From contig CAKSLF010000008.1 of assembly GCA_934466455.1 (NCBI GenBank), positions 17,861-81,860 on the forward strand: a DNA stretch of 64,000 nt, written 5' to 3'. Positions 32,925 to 41,442 of this stretch are shown in pieces. The stretch's first letter is position 1. Every line of letters starts with the position of its first letter. This stretch comes from an uncultured Oscillospiraceae bacterium. Its GTDB lineage: Bacteria; Bacillota; Clostridia; Oscillospirales; Ruminococcaceae. Under the pieces are notes generated by a model, which was not told where the DNA came from, did not search any database, and was given only the letters and a program-made list of their open reading frames with translations. Made by a program: the position numbers and the translations under genes.

Positions 32925-33788
32925 ATGAGCGTTCTTGATGCGGTTATACAGGGAATTATTCAGGGGCTTACGGAGTTTTTGCCGGTTTCCAGCAGCGGGC
33001 ATCTTTCCGTTTGGCAGCATTTTACCAGTACGGGCGGAGAAAGCGGAGAGGTCTATGCGGTGCTTTTGCACCTTGGAACGCTGGCTGCCGTTATTATTGC
33101 GTTTCGAAAAGAGCTTTTTGATATGCTCCGGGAGCTTTTCAAAATACCGGGCGAGGTTTTTTCGGGGAAATTTGACGGAAAAAACTCCGCTCCGGGAAGA
33201 AGAATGATATTCCTGCTTTTCATAAGCCTTATTCCCCTTTGCTTTTTTTATTTTCTTGCGGATTTTTACAATTCTCTTGCCGCCGATGATGATATAGTTG
33301 CGGAGGGGCTCTGCTTTTTGCTTACTGCGGTGCTTTTGCTTGTTTCCGGAAAATGCGTAAAAACCGGCGGAAGAACTGCGGAAAATATGACATGGAAGGA
33401 CGCCCTTGCCATGGGAATAACCCAGGGAGTTGCGCCGCTTCCGGGGCTTTCCCGTTCCGGCTCGACTATTTCCGTGGGGCTTATTATGGGTGTTTCAAGG
33501 GAACAGGCGGTGGCGTTTTCTTTTATTATGGGTTTGCCCGCCGTGGCGGCTGCAAACCTTTTGGAGCTTCCAAAGCTGATTTCCGGCGGGCTTGATATAG
33601 GCCCCGCTGCGGCGATTTTCGGAACCGCTGCTGCGGCGGCAACCGGGTTTGCCGCAATAAAGACGGTAAAGCTCCTTGTAAAAAACGATAAATTTACATA
33701 TTTTGCGTGGTATCTTCTTCCCCTTGGGATGATTATAACCGCAATCGGTATATACGAGCACCTTACAGGCAGCGTAATAAGGCTTTGA
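32925..33788 (+). CDS. uppP: Undecaprenyl-diphosphate phosphatase UppP (BacA)
   Basis: Integral membrane enzyme that recycles the lipid carrier undecaprenyl pyrophosphate for wall synthesis; gives bacitracin tolerance. The 287 residues show the active-site motifs QGLTEFLPVSSSGHLS (about residues 12-27) and PGLSRSGSTISVGL (near 172), with about eight spans. The frame extends 13 codons upstream without a better start. Inserted between ylzJ and ftsK here. Confidence 0.95.
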   Translation: MSVLDAVIQGIIQGLTEFLPVSSSGHLSVWQHFTSTGGESGEVYAVLLHLGTLAAVIIAFRKELFDMLRELFKIPGEVFSGKFDGKNSAPGRRMIFLLFISLIPLCFFYFLADFYNSLAADDDIVAEGLCFLLTAVLLLVSGKCVKTGGRTAENMTWKDALAMGITQGVAPLPGLSRSGSTISVGLIMGVSREQAVAFSFIMGLPAVAAANLLELPKLISGGLDIGPAAAIFGTAAAAATGFAAIKTVKLLVKNDKFTYFAWYLLPLGMIITAIGIYEHLTGSVIRL

Positions 33789-33835
33789 GCACGGTGCTCA
33801 AAACAAAGAACAGTTTGAGCACATACGGTGCTCAA
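33785..33835. repeat. Two palindromic TTGAGCAC/GTGCTCAA pairs
   Basis: TTGAGCAC-G-GTGCTCAA (33785-33801) and TTGAGCAC-ATACG-GTGCTCAA (33815-33835), covering the uppP stop and the gap before ftsK. They could form tight cruciforms or hairpins but lack T-runs. Confidence 0.75.
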
Positions 33836-33869
33836 AATCCGAAAGCGCAGATTTGGAGAGTAAAAAAAG

Positions 33870-36545
33870 ATGGCAGAAAAAAAGACGACAAAAAGTAAAA
33901 AAACAACAAAAAAAGCGCAGGAGGCGGCAAACCAGCGTCAGCTCTATGCAATTTTGTTTTTTGCGCTGGGAATAATTTTTACCGCCCTTGCCCTTGTTAA
34001 AGGCGAAAGCCTCTGGCAGTCGCTGCATTACATAATTTTCGGACTTTTCGGTTGGTGCGCATATCTTATCGGACCGGTTTTTATTTATCTTGCAATAATG
34101 AATACCATGGAACGCCCAACCTTTTCCACTGCCGCTCAGGGGTGGGAAAGTCTTGCCCTCGTCCTCCTTTTAAGCGGCATTACCACCGTTTTTACGGAGA
34201 AAATGGAGCTTTCCGGCGGCGTTTTTACAAAAATAGGGCAGCTTTTTGAATACGGAAAGGAGCTTGTCGGCGGCGGGGTGCTTTCCGTTGTGTTCGGCGT
34301 TTCCGGGCTTGCCATTATGGGAAGAACGGGCGCAATAATCGTTGGGCTTGTCCTTATTTTTGCAATGCTGCTGCTTATCACGGGTACGACCCTGCGGGGT
34401 ATTGCCGACGGAACAAAAAAGGTCGGCGAAAAGGTAAAAACCGTATACAGCGAACAGGTTGAGCAGCACCGTGCGGCGGAACAAAGCCGCCGTGACAATA
34501 TCCAAATAGACATACCGCTGGATTCCGAGCCGGTTAAATATCAAAACGAAAATACGGGTGCGGCGGTTCGCCGCTCCAAGGAAAAGCTGCTCGGAAAATC
34601 CGAGCAGCAAAAAACCTCCGAACAGCCGAGGAGCGATATTGATATTCCTCTGCCATGGGAGGATAATTCCGCAAAGCCTGCCGCAGTTACTGCCGTTCCC
34701 CAACAAAAACCCGCCGTTGCCGCCGCCGAGCCGATACACGGCTTTAATGCGGTCCCGGTCGGAGAGGCTTCTTCAAAAAAATTGCCGCAGGACGATTTGG
34801 ACAGCGTGATAAACGGTTTTAAGCCGGCAAAAAAAGCCCCGGGCCCGGAGGAATCGGCAGCCATAAAGAAAGAAATGGAAAACGCAAAGCCCACCGAGGA
34901 ACAAATGGAGGACGCAAAAAAAGATCCCCAGCTCGAGGCTTTGATAAACCGTGCAATGCAAAACGACGCCGCAAACTCAAAGGACAAAAAGCAGCAGAAC
35001 CAGCAGATTGCGGCGGCGGAACAGCAGCGCATAACCGAGATTATGGAGGACATAGAGATTCCTCCGTACACCTTCCCGACTGTAAATCTGCTTAAAGATA
35101 TTCCCCATACAGATTCCGCCGACATCACCGAGGAGCTTAGAAACAACGCCGATTTGCTTGTTAATACCCTCCAAAGCTTCGGCGTGCAGGCAAGGGTAAT
35201 CGACATAAGCAGGGGACCCGCAGTAACAAGGTACGAGCTTCAGCCCGGAGCGGGCGTTAAGATAAGCAAAATTGCAGGACTTTCTGACGATATTGCGCTT
35301 AATCTTGCGGCGGGCGGAGTCCGCATCGAGGCTCCGATTCCGAACAAAGCCGCCGTCGGAATAGAGGTGCCGAACCGCAATGTTGATGTTGTAAGCATAA
35401 AGGAGCTTATTGATTCCGACGAGTTCCGGAACGCAAAATCAAGCCTAACCGTTGCCCTCGGCAGAGATATAAGCGGAAGAGTTTCCGTCGCCGACCTTGC
35501 AAAAATGCCGCATTTGCTTATTGCAGGCTCAACCGGCTCCGGTAAATCCGTCTGCATAAATTCAATGATAATTTCCCTTTTATACAAATCCTCTCCGGAG
35601 GAGGTCCGCCTGCTTATGGTTGACCCAAAGGTTGTAGAGCTTGGCATTTATAACGGAATACCGCATCTGCTTGTTCCCGTTGTAACCGACCCAAGAAAAG
35701 CAGCCGGTGCGCTTAACTGGGCGGTTTCCGAAATGCTTAAACGGTATAAGGCTTTTGCCGAAAACGGAGTTAGAGATATAAAAGGCTATAACGAGCTTGC
35801 CGAAACAAGGGAAGACCTTGAAAAAATGCCTAAGGTCGTTATAATCATAGACGAGCTTGCCGACCTTATGATGGCTGCGCCCGGCGAGGTTGAGGACGCA
35901 ATCTGCCGCCTTGCGCAGATGGCTCGTGCGGCGGGGATGCACCTTGTTATTGCAACCCAACGCCCCTCCGCAGATGTTATCACCGGTCTTATTAAGGCTA
36001 ATATTCCAAGCAGAATAGCCTTTGCGGTTTCTTCCTCCATAGACAGCCGCATAATTCTTGATACAAGCGGTGCGGAAAAGCTCCTCGGAAGAGGCGATAT
36101 GCTTTACAGCCCAATCGGCTGCCAAAAGCCAAGCCGCATTCAGGGCTGCTTTGTAAGCGATAAAGAGGTCGAGGATGTAGTTAAGTTTATTAAGGACGGC
36201 GGCACCGCCGCATACGACGAAGAAATTCTTGACGATATAGAAAAGCTTGCGGCGCAGGAAAAAGGCAAGAAGAACGCAGCCTCCGACCCGGGCGAGGGCG
36301 GCGGCTTTGACGATAAGGACGATATGATTTCCGCCGCAATCGAATGTGTCGTGGAAATGGGACAGGCTTCAACTTCGCTTTTGCAGCGCAGGCTGAAGCT
36401 GGGCTATGCCCGTGCCGCAAGAATAATCGACCAAATGGAGGAAATGGGGGTCGTGGGTCCTTTTGAGGGCAGCAAGCCCCGCCGGGTGCTTATAACCAAG
36501 GAACAGTGGCTTGAAAGAAAACTTGCTTCCGACGGGGAGCAATGA
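33870..36545 (+). CDS. ftsK: FtsK/SpoIIIE DNA translocase
   Basis: An 891-residue ATP-driven DNA pump for chromosome segregation at the septum. Four N-terminal membrane spans (about 28-175) precede a Pro/Gln-rich linker (about 210-400). The motor follows, with alpha/beta domains, Walker A GSTGSGKSV (near residue 551) and Walker B VVIIIDELADLMM (near 656), then the C-terminal winged-helix gamma domain (about 813-885, ending ARIIDQMEEMGVVGPFEGSK PRRVLI). In a spore former this may also serve as SpoIIIE. GGAGAG precedes the ATG. Confidence 0.96.
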   Translation: MAEKKTTKSKKTTKKAQEAANQRQLYAILFFALGIIFTALALVKGESLWQSLHYIIFGLFGWCAYLIGPVFIYLAIMNTMERPTFSTAAQGWESLALVLLLSGITTVFTEKMELSGGVFTKIGQLFEYGKELVGGGVLSVVFGVSGLAIMGRTGAIIVGLVLIFAMLLLITGTTLRGIADGTKKVGEKVKTVYSEQVEQHRAAEQSRRDNIQIDIPLDSEPVKYQNENTGAAVRRSKEKLLGKSEQQKTSEQPRSDIDIPLPWEDNSAKPAAVTAVPQQKPAVAAAEPIHGFNAVPVGEASSKKLPQDDLDSVINGFKPAKKAPGPEESAAIKKEMENAKPTEEQMEDAKKDPQLEALINRAMQNDAANSKDKKQQNQQIAAAEQQRITEIMEDIEIPPYTFPTVNLLKDIPHTDSADITEELRNNADLLVNTLQSFGVQARVIDISRGPAVTRYELQPGAGVKISKIAGLSDDIALNLAAGGVRIEAPIPNKAAVGIEVPNRNVDVVSIKELIDSDEFRNAKSSLTVALGRDISGRVSVADLAKMPHLLIAGSTGSGKSVCINSMIISLLYKSSPEEVRLLMVDPKVVELGIYNGIPHLLVPVVTDPRKAAGALNWAVSEMLKRYKAFAENGVRDIKGYNELAETREDLEKMPKVVIIIDELADLMMAAPGEVEDAICRLAQMARAAGMHLVIATQRPSADVITGLIKANIPSRIAFAVSSSIDSRIILDTSGAEKLLGRGDMLYSPIGCQKPSRIQGCFVSDKEVEDVVKFIKDGGTAAYDEEILDDIEKLAAQEKGKKNAASDPGEGGGFDDKDDMISAAIECVVEMGQASTSLLQRRLKLGYARAARIIDQMEEMGVVGPFEGSKPRRVLITKEQWLERKLASDGEQ

Positions 36546-36563
36546 TATAGGGAGGAAAGTGCT

Positions 36564-37466
36564 TTGGGATTTTTCAGCAAGATAAGCGAGGGACTTAAAA
36601 AGACGAGGGATTCTCTTGGTCAGCTTTTCGACGGAGTTTTTTCCGGAGGAAGCGTAAACGACGAGCTTTTTGACGATCTTGAGGAGGCTCTTGTTCTCGG
36701 AGATACCGGTGCGGCAACCGCTGCGGCGATCTGCGAGGAGCTTAGAAAAAAGGCAAAGAAAGAGAATATAACCGACCCCGCCGCAGTTCGGGAAATGATG
36801 AAAGAGGTCATTGCGGATATGCTTCGGGGCGGTCAGGAGCTTGACCTTGAGCACAAGCCCGCAATAATTATGGTAATCGGAGTAAACGGAGCGGGAAAAA
36901 CCACCACCATAGGAAAAATGGCAAAACGCTTTGAGGACGAGGGAAAAAAGGTAGTCGTCGCCGCTGCGGATACCTTCCGAGCCGCCGCAATCGAGCAGCT
37001 TGAGGTTTGGGCGCAGCGTTCCGGCGCAGAGATAATAAAGCACGCAGAAGGCTCCGACCCGGCGGCTGTGGTTTTTGACGCAATCGCCGCAGGAAAGGCA
37101 CGCCATGCGGATATAATAATCTGCGATACGGCGGGGCGGCTCCATAACAAAAAAGGACTTATGGACGAGCTTGCAAAAATCGGCAGGGTCATCGAGAGAG
37201 AAGCCGCAGGCTCCTCTGTGGAAACATTGCTTGTGCTTGACGCAACAACGGGGCAAAATGCCCTTAACCAGGCAAGGGAGTTTGGCGCAGCCTGCGGAAT
37301 AACCGGAATTGTGCTGACAAAGCTTGACGGAACCGCAAGGGGCGGCGTTGTAATCGGAATAAAACAGGAGCTTGGTATTCCGATAAAGTTTATCGGCGTG
37401 GGCGAGCAGGCAGAGGACCTCCAGCCCTTCGACCCGGAGGCTTTTGCGGCGGCTCTTTTTGAATAA
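36564..37466 (+). CDS. ftsY: Signal recognition particle receptor FtsY
   Basis: SRP-receptor GTPase that delivers ribosomes to the translocon. The 300 residues have the N domain, then G1 GVNGAGKTTTIGKMA (about residue 108), ADTFRAAAIEQL, the DTAGRLHNKKGLM G3 region, and TKLDGTARGG (G4). It lacks the long acidic A domain of E. coli. The start is TTG, 8 bases behind GGGAGG. ftsK-ftsY-rdgB-yhbY-nadD run in tight order. Confidence 0.95.
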   Translation: MGFFSKISEGLKKTRDSLGQLFDGVFSGGSVNDELFDDLEEALVLGDTGAATAAAICEELRKKAKKENITDPAAVREMMKEVIADMLRGGQELDLEHKPAIIMVIGVNGAGKTTTIGKMAKRFEDEGKKVVVAAADTFRAAAIEQLEVWAQRSGAEIIKHAEGSDPAAVVFDAIAAGKARHADIIICDTAGRLHNKKGLMDELAKIGRVIEREAAGSSVETLLVLDATTGQNALNQAREFGAACGITGIVLTKLDGTARGGVVIGIKQELGIPIKFIGVGEQAEDLQPFDPEAFAAALFE

Positions 37467-37484
37467 AGCGTGCATAGGAGTTTT

Positions 37485-38081
37485 ATGGAAGAAATCATAA
37501 TTGCAACAAAGAACAAGGGTAAAATGGCGGAGTTCAAACGAATGCTTTTTCCCCTTGGCTATACGGTAATCTCCGCAGAGGAGGCGGGCTTTTCCGCCGA
37601 AATCGAAGAAAACGGGGCAACCTTTGCCGAAAATGCCGCAATAAAGGCAAGGACGATTTGCAAAGCCTGCAAAAAAGCCGCCATAGGCGACGACAGCGGG
37701 CTTTGCGTGGACGCTCTCGGCGGTGCGCCGGGCGTTTACAGCGCACGCTATGCCGGAAGCGGTCATGATGACGAAGCAAATATAAAAAAGCTGCTCAAAA
37801 ATATGTGCGATGTTCCAAAGGACGAGCGTTCCGCACATTTTGAATGTGCCATAGTCTGCGCCTTTCCGGACGGAAGCGAAATCTGCGCAAGGGGTCGCTG
37901 CGACGGCAAGATTCTTTATGAAAAGCACGGAAACGGCGGATTTGGCTACGACCCGGTTTTCGGCGTTGAGGGCGGGCGCAGCTTTGGCGAGCTTTCGCCG
38001 GAGGAAAAGGACAAAATAAGCCACAGAGGAAAGGCACTGAAAAAACTCTGCGAGCTGCTTGACGCTAAAGAAAAAGCATAA
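37485..38081 (+). CDS. rdgB: XTP/dITP pyrophosphatase (RdgB/Ham1)
   Basis: House-cleaning enzyme that hydrolyses dITP and XTP. The 198 residues hold IATKNKGKMAEFKRML, ENGATFAENAAIKA, IGDDSGLCVDALGGAPGVYSARYAG (catalytic) and GFGYDPVF. The ATG at 37485 has AGGAG upstream; earlier in-frame codons are not supported. Confidence 0.95.
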   Translation: MEEIIIATKNKGKMAEFKRMLFPLGYTVISAEEAGFSAEIEENGATFAENAAIKARTICKACKKAAIGDDSGLCVDALGGAPGVYSARYAGSGHDDEANIKKLLKNMCDVPKDERSAHFECAIVCAFPDGSEICARGRCDGKILYEKHGNGGFGYDPVFGVEGGRSFGELSPEEKDKISHRGKALKKLCELLDAKEKA

Positions 38082-38093
38082 GGAGAACAAAAA

Positions 38094-38390
38094 ATGATAA
38101 CTACAAAGCAAAGAGCCTATCTCCGTGGGCTTGCAAACGGAGCACCGGCAATTCTTCAGGTCGGAAAGGACGGAATTACCCCTGCGCTTGTGCAGAATAT
38201 TTCCGTTGCCCTTGACGCAAGGGAGCTTGTAAAGGTTTCCGTTTTGGAAACCGCACCTCTTTCCGCAAAGGAAGCGATCGCCGAGGTTATGGAGGGAATA
38301 CCCGGTGCGGAGGCTGTTCAGGTAATCGGCAGAAAGTTTGTGCTGTATAAGAAAAATCCCAAGGAACCTAAAATAGTTCTTCCCGTTTGA
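38094..38390 (+). CDS. yhbY: YhbY-type RNA-binding protein (CRM domain)
   Basis: 98 residues: one CRM domain with TTKQRAYLRGLANGAPAILQ, the GxxG-like VGKDGITPALVQ loop and VIGRKFVLYKKNP. Homologues bind pre-50S particles and help ribosome assembly. It has AAGGAG before the ATG and sits between rdgB and nadD, the usual order in Clostridia. Confidence 0.92.
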   Translation: MITTKQRAYLRGLANGAPAILQVGKDGITPALVQNISVALDARELVKVSVLETAPLSAKEAIAEVMEGIPGAEAVQVIGRKFVLYKKNPKEPKIVLPV

Positions 38391-38401
38391 GGTAAGAATA
38401 T

Positions 38402-39001
38402 ATGAGGATAGGAATTTACGGCGGAAGCTTCGACCCGGTTCATAACGGGCATATAAATGCCGCAAGAAATTTTATGGAGGAGCTTTCTCTGGATAAGATA
38501 ATTATTGTTCCGGCATATTGCTCTCCGTTCAAAAAAGGACTTGCGGTAACGCCTTCACAACACAGGCTCAATATGTGCAATATTGCCTTTGGAAATACCG
38601 AAGGGTTCGAGGTTTCCGATGCTGAAATTCTTAGAGCGGACGAGGGATATATGTCCGATACCGTTGCACAGATAAGGGAGCAATATCCTGATGCCGAGCT
38701 GTTTTTGCTGCTTGGAAGCGACCAGCTTTTGATTTTTCAAAAATGGCACGCATGGAGCAAAATCACCGACGAGGCAACCGTTGCCGCCGCCGCCCGGACA
38801 TGGGACGACGATGCGGCGATGGAAGCGGCTGCGGCAGTCCTTCGCAGCTATGGCGCAGAGGTGATTATTGTTCCCATTGATGTAAAGGAGCTTTCCTCAA
38901 CCGATGTGCGGGAGGCAGTTCGCCGCGGGGACGACATTTCCGCAATGGTGCCCCCGGGAGTTGCGGAATATATTTGGGATAACTATCTTTATTACGAATA
39001 A
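38402..39001 (+). CDS. nadD: Nicotinate-nucleotide adenylyltransferase
   Basis: Makes nicotinate adenine dinucleotide in NAD synthesis. The 199 residues begin MRIGIYGGSFDPVHNGHINA (nucleotidyltransferase motif) and contain PSQHRLNMC, LLGSDQLLIFQKWH and the C-terminal ELSSTDVREAVRRG (ISSTxIR-like). The 10-base gap to yhbY points to an operon. Confidence 0.95.
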   Translation: MRIGIYGGSFDPVHNGHINAARNFMEELSLDKIIIVPAYCSPFKKGLAVTPSQHRLNMCNIAFGNTEGFEVSDAEILRADEGYMSDTVAQIREQYPDAELFLLLGSDQLLIFQKWHAWSKITDEATVAAAARTWDDDAAMEAAAAVLRSYGAEVIIVPIDVKELSSTDVREAVRRGDDISAMVPPGVAEYIWDNYLYYE

Positions 39002-39046
39002 AACCCCGTCCCGAAAAGCCGGGGCAAAAAAACAAGGAGGCAGACT

Positions 39047-40030
39047 ATGCTCAAAAAAACAGCGGCGGCGTTTTTGGCTGTGCTCATGCTCATAACACTG
39101 TGCTCGTGCTCGGGCGCATGGAAGGATGACTATGAGGAGCTGCTTGATAAAGCAGTCGGAAAAGTTGATGTCGAAAAAGGAATCGAAAATTCCGATACGG
39201 AAACCCAGCTTAGGGAACGCCTTGAGGAATACGGCGAGGGAAACATAATCTGGTTCAACTTCGATGATTTTGACGGCGATGGAACTTATGAGGCTTTTGC
39301 TTTTATGGGAAAGGCAACGGCGGAATATATGGACGGCGTTCTTTGGTATGTAAACGAAAATTACGCTGCGGAGCTTAAAGAAAGCGGAAAATGGCATACG
39401 CCGGAGATCGTTACCGCAAACGGAACAAACTTCCTCTTTGCGGAAAACTACGACGACGGCTTGACCTATGTTTTCGGTACGGAAAACAGCAAGGTTTACG
39501 AAACAGCCGTTTCCGGAAGCTTTTCTCATCTGATTTATACCGGCGGGCGGGATTTTACCGCAGAATTTACTTCCTACGACTATTATGAGGACGAGGAAAA
39601 GGCAAAACAGGAGGAACCGACAACAAAGATATATTGGTTCTATCTTGAGGACGGCGAATTTCACGAATACGGTGCGGATAACACCCTTCGCCGTGCGGAT
39701 TTGCGTAAATACCCAACCGGTTCCGCAATTATCGACGAGATTTATAAAAGCGGACTTACCGAGGGGCTTTTGAACGAATATTATTCCGGCGCAAGCGAGG
39801 AGACCCTAAAGACCATTGCGGACGAGGCGGGCTATTTCCAAAGCATTATGGCAAGAGAAAACGGAATAATCAACCTAAACTTCTATGGCGCATACGAGGA
39901 TTGTTTTTATATCACATTTAAGATAAACGGAAGCGATGTTGAAGTAATCGACCAGGGCAGAGGCTTTTATCTTCCCGCCGCAGTAGAGGCAATAGCCACC
40001 TATCCGGTAAAGGAAGCGGCGGACGGCTGA
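39047..40030 (+). CDS. Lipoprotein with one EF-hand-like loop
   Basis: A 327-residue exported lipoprotein I do not recognise. The signal peptide ends LITLCSC (lipid Cys about 21). Near residues 74-86 there is DFDGDGTYEAFAF, a DxDGDGxxE calcium-binding loop of the EF-hand or dockerin type often found in surface proteins. The rest is rich in Tyr, Glu and Asp with no repeats. It lies between nadD and yqeK, an interruption of an otherwise standard NAD/ribosome-factor operon, and ends 1 base before the next ATG. Role unknown. Confidence 0.75.
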   Translation: MLKKTAAAFLAVLMLITLCSCSGAWKDDYEELLDKAVGKVDVEKGIENSDTETQLRERLEEYGEGNIIWFNFDDFDGDGTYEAFAFMGKATAEYMDGVLWYVNENYAAELKESGKWHTPEIVTANGTNFLFAENYDDGLTYVFGTENSKVYETAVSGSFSHLIYTGGRDFTAEFTSYDYYEDEEKAKQEEPTTKIYWFYLEDGEFHEYGADNTLRRADLRKYPTGSAIIDEIYKSGLTEGLLNEYYSGASEETLKTIADEAGYFQSIMARENGIINLNFYGAYEDCFYITFKINGSDVEVIDQGRGFYLPAAVEAIATYPVKEAADG

Positions 40031-40031
40031 T

Positions 40032-41018
40032 ATGGATACAAAAAAGTTTTGCAATCTTGGTGAAGAAGAGCTGAAGGCTCTTGTAAAAAGCCTTGTAAAC
40101 TCCCATAGGTACGAACACTCGCTTAATGTGGCAAAGCGGGCGGAGCACCTTGCAAAAAAGTACGGAGCAGACCCGGAAAAAGCATATTTTGCCGGCTTGG
40201 TCCACGATATTTGCAAGGGAATGTCCGGGGAGGAACAGCTTGCCCTTATGGCGCAGGGCGGAATAGCTCCGGATGAGGATATGCTCAAATCCCCGGCGGT
40301 TTGGCATTCCGCAGCAGGCTCCGTCTATATACAAAAGCAGCTTGCCGTCGCCGACGGGGATATAATAAACGCCGTGCGCTATCATACAACCGGAAGAGCG
40401 GGTATGAGCCTTCTTGAAAAGGTGATATATATAGCCGACCTTACAAGCGATGACAGAAGCTATCCGGACGCAGCCTATGTTCGCCGCCTTGGGGAAATAA
40501 GCTTGGAGCAATGCATGGCTTTTTCCTGCCGCTGGATAGAAAACGATGTTAAAAGCCGGGGTCTTCCTCCGGGAAAAGATACCGAGGCACTTGTTAAAGA
40601 ATGTGAAAATATAAAAATAAACTATACAAAAGACGATTTTGAGAAAGGAAGCTACACTATGGAATCAAAAGAGCTTGCACTTAAAATAGCAAAAATACTC
40701 GACAACAAAAAGGCAAAGGACATTCGCGTGCTCAAAATCTGCGATGTAAGCAGCATCGGCGATTATTTTGTAATCTGCTCCGCAAGCAACAAAAGCCATG
40801 TACAGTCCCTCTCCGACGAGGTTGATTTTACCCTTGGTCATGAATACGGAATAAAGCCGAAGAGGGTTGAGGGATACTCCTCCGCAAGCTGGATTTTGAT
40901 GGATTACAGCGATGTTATAGTTCATATTTTCCATGACGAAACAAGGGAATTTTATTCTCTTGAACGCCTTTGGAGCGACGCAAAAATCGAAGAGCTTGAT
41001 TTTGACGAAGAAAAATAA
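40032..41018 (+). CDS. yqeK-rsfS: YqeK HD phosphohydrolase fused to ribosomal silencing factor RsfS
   Basis: A single 328-residue frame joins two normally separate proteins. Residues 1-200 are YqeK, an HD-domain hydrolase of diadenosine tetraphosphate (HRYEHSLNVAKRAEHLA, FAGLVHDICKG with the HD pair, WHSAAG, AVRYHTTGRAGMSLLEKVIY). Residues about 210-328 are RsfS (ELALKIAKILDNKKAKDIRV, SIGDYFVICSASNKSHVQ, WILMDYSDVIVHIFHDETRE), which blocks 50S joining when nutrients are low. At the junction an ATG (40659) 8 bases after GAAAGGAAG remains, so free RsfS may also be made. Confidence 0.9.
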   Translation: MDTKKFCNLGEEELKALVKSLVNSHRYEHSLNVAKRAEHLAKKYGADPEKAYFAGLVHDICKGMSGEEQLALMAQGGIAPDEDMLKSPAVWHSAAGSVYIQKQLAVADGDIINAVRYHTTGRAGMSLLEKVIYIADLTSDDRSYPDAAYVRRLGEISLEQCMAFSCRWIENDVKSRGLPPGKDTEALVKECENIKINYTKDDFEKGSYTMESKELALKIAKILDNKKAKDIRVLKICDVSSIGDYFVICSASNKSHVQSLSDEVDFTLGHEYGIKPKRVEGYSSASWILMDYSDVIVHIFHDETREFYSLERLWSDAKIEELDFDEEK

Positions 41019-41036
41019 ATTTTTTGCCGTTTGCGC

Positions 41037-41066
41037 TTGACAAGCGCAGCAAAAAGTTGATAATAT
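41037..41066 (+). promoter_or_regulatory. Sigma-A promoter of the leuS T-box leader
   Basis: TTGACA, 18-base spacer, TAATAT; a second overlapping TTGATA-18-TATAAT pair follows. Confidence 0.7.
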
Positions 41067-41085
41067 AGATACATATTTTATATAA

Positions 41086-41361
41086 TCAAAAAGCTATGAC
41101 GGAAATAAGTAGCGCAAATTCCCGCTTTTTTTCAAAAAGCAGAGAGCTGCGGTTTGGTGCGACGCAGCAGGCGGCTTTGCGGCGAACTCCTTCCCGAGCT
41201 TCCGCAGGAACACGCTTTTTTTCGGCGTAAGTAAAAGCGGACGGTTTCGCCGCCGTTATACGGTAAGAGGAGCTTTGGGGCGTATTCCGCCAACGAAAGT
41301 GGTACCGCGAGAAAAAATTTTTTCCCGTCTTTCGATATTTTTCGAGGGACGGGATTTTTTT
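41086..41361 (+). promoter_or_regulatory. T-box riboswitch (leucine type) with terminator
   Basis: The leader of leuS has the T-box hallmarks: GACGGAAATAAGTAGCGC at the 5' end, AGAGAGCTGCGG (stem I GA motif), the T-box sequence AAAGTGGTACCGCGA (41296-41310) that binds the uncharged tRNA NCCA end, and a terminator CCCGTC / GACGGG followed by TTTTTTT (41323-41361). A specifier GAACTCC around 41186-41192 contains CTC (Leu), in agreement with the gene behind; this codon is inferred, not folded. Uncharged tRNA-Leu should promote read-through. Confidence 0.9.
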
Positions 41362-41442
41362 GCAAAAAGGGAGTAAGCCGCAAGGCTGCGCTCCGCTTTC
41401 CATACTAAGCTATAAATTTTAATTAAAATACAGGAGGAAAAA

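Noticed and set aside
36369..38465. 698-codon minus-strand frame opposite ftsY, rdgB and yhbY
   Set aside because: Three well-identified plus-strand genes with motifs lie beneath it; no family signal of its own.
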